DNA of 8,088 nt. It comes from Sutterella sp. (lineage in GTDB: Bacteria > Pseudomonadota > Gammaproteobacteria > Burkholderiales > Burkholderiaceae_F). The stretch lies in NCBI GenBank assembly GCA_020025955.1, contig JAHHRF010000074.1, positions 1 to 8,088 on the forward strand, in the 5' to 3' direction. Position numbers and translations under genes: made by a program. Position 1 is the stretch's first letter, and each line of letters begins with the position of its first letter. Below the pieces are notes generated by a model. It did no database searches. It saw only the letters and a list, made by a program, of their open reading frames with translations, and was not told the origin of the DNA. This document shows positions 6,793-8,088 of this stretch, one piece after another.

Positions 6793-6811
6793 GTGATTTT
6801 TCCTAAATCAC
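6793..6811. promoter_or_regulatory. Candidate operator: GTGATTT-N5-AAATCAC inverted repeat
   Basis: Perfect 7-base arms, GTGATTT (6793-6799) and AAATCAC (6805-6811), flank TTCCT, about 105-120 bases upstream of the trimeric autotransporter start. Size and symmetry fit a dimeric transcription factor site. It is not an FNR box (TTGAT-N4-ATCAA), and the regulator is unknown. Confidence 0.45.
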
Positions 6812-6896
6812 GTGGAGAGCTTGTGTAAATTGTCAGCGAGTCAGAGTGCTAATCTTGGTGACAAATTGGCAAAGCTTTGTGAATAGGCTTCAAGGT

Positions 6897-6915
6897 GGGA
6901 TAGGGAAGGGAAGGG
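6897..6915 (+). other. G-quadruplex-type motif (four GGG tracts)
   Basis: GGG at 6897-6899, 6903-6905, 6908-6910 and 6913-6915 are separated by three, two and two bases and followed by AAGG. This matches the canonical G3+N1-7 quadruplex pattern on the plus strand, about 210 bases upstream of the minus-strand trimeric autotransporter. Whether it folds or matters in vivo is not known. Confidence 0.45.
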
Positions 6916-6944
6916 AAGGTTGTGAGCTTTCTTCTGAAGCATTA

Positions 6945-6971
6945 AAACCACCCCGAAGGGGAATGTGGTTT
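6945..6971 (-). terminator. Hairpin with UUCG-type loop, possible secondary terminator
   Basis: Read on the minus strand, AAACCA pairs with TGGTTT and encloses CCCCTTCGGGG, which can close as the very stable C(UUCG)G tetraloop. A four-base bulge lies on one side. The 3' arm ends in a TTTT run. It sits about 95 bases past the main terminator of the pyrophosphatase gene, so it could be a back-up terminator or the end of an unrecognised small transcript. Confidence 0.35.
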
Positions 6972-7066
6972 ACACAGAAATCCGTGAGTGTAGGGGCTAT
7001 TTGTGGTTATCCCTACCCAGTTGGCTAGACTATGAGAAGTGTGCCAAAAGGGCAACAGATAGGTAC

Positions 7067-7099
7067 AAAAAAGCCCATCGGACGAATCCCATGGGCTTT
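7067..7099 (-). terminator. Intrinsic terminator of the pyrophosphatase gene
   Basis: On the minus strand, AAAGCCCAT (complement of 7091-7099) and ATGGGCTTT (complement of 7070-7078) form a perfect 9-base stem with a 12-base loop. A run of six T follows (complement of 7067-7072). It begins about 25 bases after the stop codon. Confidence 0.9.
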
Positions 7100-7123
7100 G
7101 TCTTTAGACCGAGTTTTCTGGGG

Positions 7124-8047
7124 TTAGCCGCGGAAGGCTTCTTCCAAGGCCGGCACCACCTGCTTCTTACGGCTCATGACGCCGTCGAGCCAAAGGGGAG
7201 CGCCTTCATAGGTCTTGCCAAAGGCACGTGCCGGGATCGAGGCGTCGTCCGAGGCCACGAGCATGAGGCTGCCTTCCTTCATGATGTCGGTTAAGAGAAG
7301 GAGGGCCGTGTGACGACCTTCTTCGCTCTTAACCTTGTTGAGTTCAGCCTGAAGGTCTTCCTTCATGTCTTCAATCAAGTCAAGGCTCACGAGTTCGAGC
7401 TGACCCACGCCAACCTTAGAACCATTCATGTTGAAGTCCTTGTAGTCGCGGAAGATCAAATCGCGCGGGGCATAGCCCTTAACGGCGGACTTGGCGGTGA
7501 AGAGTTCCATGCCAAGGGCCTGGATGTCTTCAATGCCAGCAATCTTGGCTAATTCCTTGGCCACATCGATGTCCATCGGCGTGCAGGTCGGGCTCTTGAA
7601 GAGAACGGTATCGGACAAGATAGCGCAGAGCATGGCACCGGCTAAATTCTGCGGGATTTCAAAGCCCATGTAGTCATACATGCGCTTGATGATGGTGCAG
7701 GAGCACCCCACCGTCCAAATGATGACTTCCACCGGACGCGTGCTCGTCACGTCGCCCAACTTGTGGTGGTCCACGATACCCAAGAGGTTGGCTTCCTTCA
7801 TGTCGGCAGGGGCCTGCGCCAAGTCGGAGAAGTCAACGAGGTAAACGTCACGACCCGCAACGCTCGTCACCACGGGGGGCGTTTCCAACTGGAAACGATC
7901 CAAGATGAACTGCGTTTCCGGCGCCGGTGCACCCTGAGCGGCGGCTTCAACGTCTAAACCGCGCAAACGATAAAGATGGGTACAAGCTAAGGCAGCAACG
8001 AAACTGTCGGAGTCGGGATTCTTATGACCGAGAACTAAGGCGGACAC
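7124..8047 (-). CDS. ppaC: Manganese-dependent inorganic pyrophosphatase, family II (DHH/DHHA2)
   Basis: Cytoplasmic enzyme that hydrolyses pyrophosphate to two phosphates, pulling biosynthetic reactions forward. From GTG 8047 it has 307 residues, the usual length of single-module family II enzymes (about 310). The N-terminal DHH domain (1-about 190) shows GHKNPDSDS with H8, D12 and D14; D72 in VDFSD; the DHH signature at 93-95; and D146 in SDT. These are the expected Mn2+/Co2+ ligands. The C-terminal DHHA2 domain contains VGVGQLE (212-218) and the substrate-binding SRKKQ (292-296). No CBS/DRTGG regulatory insert is present, so it is the non-adenylate-regulated form. A TTG at 8080 would add 11 residues, but it lacks a good ribosome-binding site and family members begin close to the GHKNPDSDS motif. 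Family II enzymes are less usual than family I (Ppa) in proteobacteria. Transcribed alone, with its own terminator. Confidence 0.96.
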   Translation of the reverse strand: MSALVLGHKNPDSDSFVAALACTHLYRLRGLDVEAAAQGAPAPETQFILDRFQLETPPVVTSVAGRDVYLVDFSDLAQAPADMKEANLLGIVDHHKLGDVTSTRPVEVIIWTVGCSCTIIKRMYDYMGFEIPQNLAGAMLCAILSDTVLFKSPTCTPMDIDVAKELAKIAGIEDIQALGMELFTAKSAVKGYAPRDLIFRDYKDFNMNGSKVGVGQLELVSLDLIEDMKEDLQAELNKVKSEEGRHTALLLLTDIMKEGSLMLVASDDASIPARAFGKTYEGAPLWLDGVMSRKKQVVPALEEAFRG

Positions 8048-8053
8048 GATATA

Positions 8054-8058
8054 CCTCT
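8054..8058 (-). promoter_or_regulatory. Ribosome-binding site that decides the ppaC start
   Basis: On the minus strand AGAGG lies six bases before GTG 8047. The upstream in-frame TTG at 8080 has no comparable site. The AT-rich AAAAAATATT just upstream may hold the -10 box, but the -35 would be at or beyond the window edge. Confidence 0.6.
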
Positions 8059-8088
8059 GAATATTTTTTAGGGGAAACAAAGACGCGA

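Larger units (their letters stand above)
6690..7066. other. Gene-free region upstream of the trimeric autotransporter
   Basis: About 375 bases without a credible gene. They must hold the minus-strand promoter of the trimeric autotransporter; a CTGACA on that strand (complement of 6830-6835) resembles a -35 box, but no matching -10 was found. Contents listed separately: inverted repeat 6793-6811, G-run 6897-6915, hairpin 6945-6971. Weaker pairings are GCCCA/TGGGC (6738-6742 with 6749-6753) and GTAGGG/CCCTAC (6990-6995 with 7011-7016). Confidence 0.6.

Noticed and set aside
6846..7294. Short plus-strand frames between the trimeric autotransporter and the pyrophosphatase
   Set aside because: They run through hairpins, the G-run and the ppaC terminator, and partly lie antisense to ppaC; no ribosome-binding site or family resemblance.
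8048..8080. TTG start for the pyrophosphatase, eleven residues upstream
   Set aside because: No ribosome-binding site, and the added residues are not typical of the family, whose members begin just before GHKNPDSDS.

Overview
The window looks like a chromosomal stretch from a Gram-negative proteobacterium of moderate GC. It has two outer-membrane autotransporter genes with Sec signal peptides, a PrxQ/Bcp peroxiredoxin and a family II pyrophosphatase. The mix of autotransporters, frequent GTG/TTG-type starts and base composition reminds me of gut-associated Burkholderiales (Sutterellaceae-like). That assignment is a guess, since no rRNA or other marker is present.

Layout, left to right. (1) Minus strand, 5-815: a peroxiredoxin gene (bcp) lies downstream of a small cysteine-rich heavy-metal-associated (HMA) domain protein, with a long hairpin terminator between them. 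(2) 829-1690: about 860 bases with no credible gene but several perfect palindromes and hairpins. It ends in a cluster of GTTCAA/TTGAAC hexamers and an AT-rich promoter. (3) 1807-5385, plus strand: a large classical (type Va) autotransporter with signal peptide, beta-rich passenger, Pro/Glu/Thr/Asp linker and C-terminal 12-strand-type beta-barrel. (4) 5392-5430: a terminator shared by two convergent genes. (5) 5433-6689, minus strand: a short trimeric (type Vc, YadA-like) autotransporter. Its membrane anchor is not C-terminal; it is followed by a coiled-coil tail of about 74 residues predicted to lie in the periplasm. (6) 6690-7066: a second gene-free stretch with an inverted repeat, a G-quadruplex-type G-run and a UUCG-loop hairpin. 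(7) 7067-8047, minus strand: family II (Mn/Co-dependent) inorganic pyrophosphatase with its terminator.

How the genes relate: the two autotransporters form a tail-to-tail surface-protein pair flanked by unusually long non-coding regions, while the outer genes are housekeeping (peroxide detoxification, metal handling, pyrophosphate removal). Nothing shows that the housekeeping genes work with the adhesins. The best leads are the C-terminally extended trimeric autotransporter, its compositionally distinct passenger, and the repeated-hexamer region upstream of the large autotransporter.
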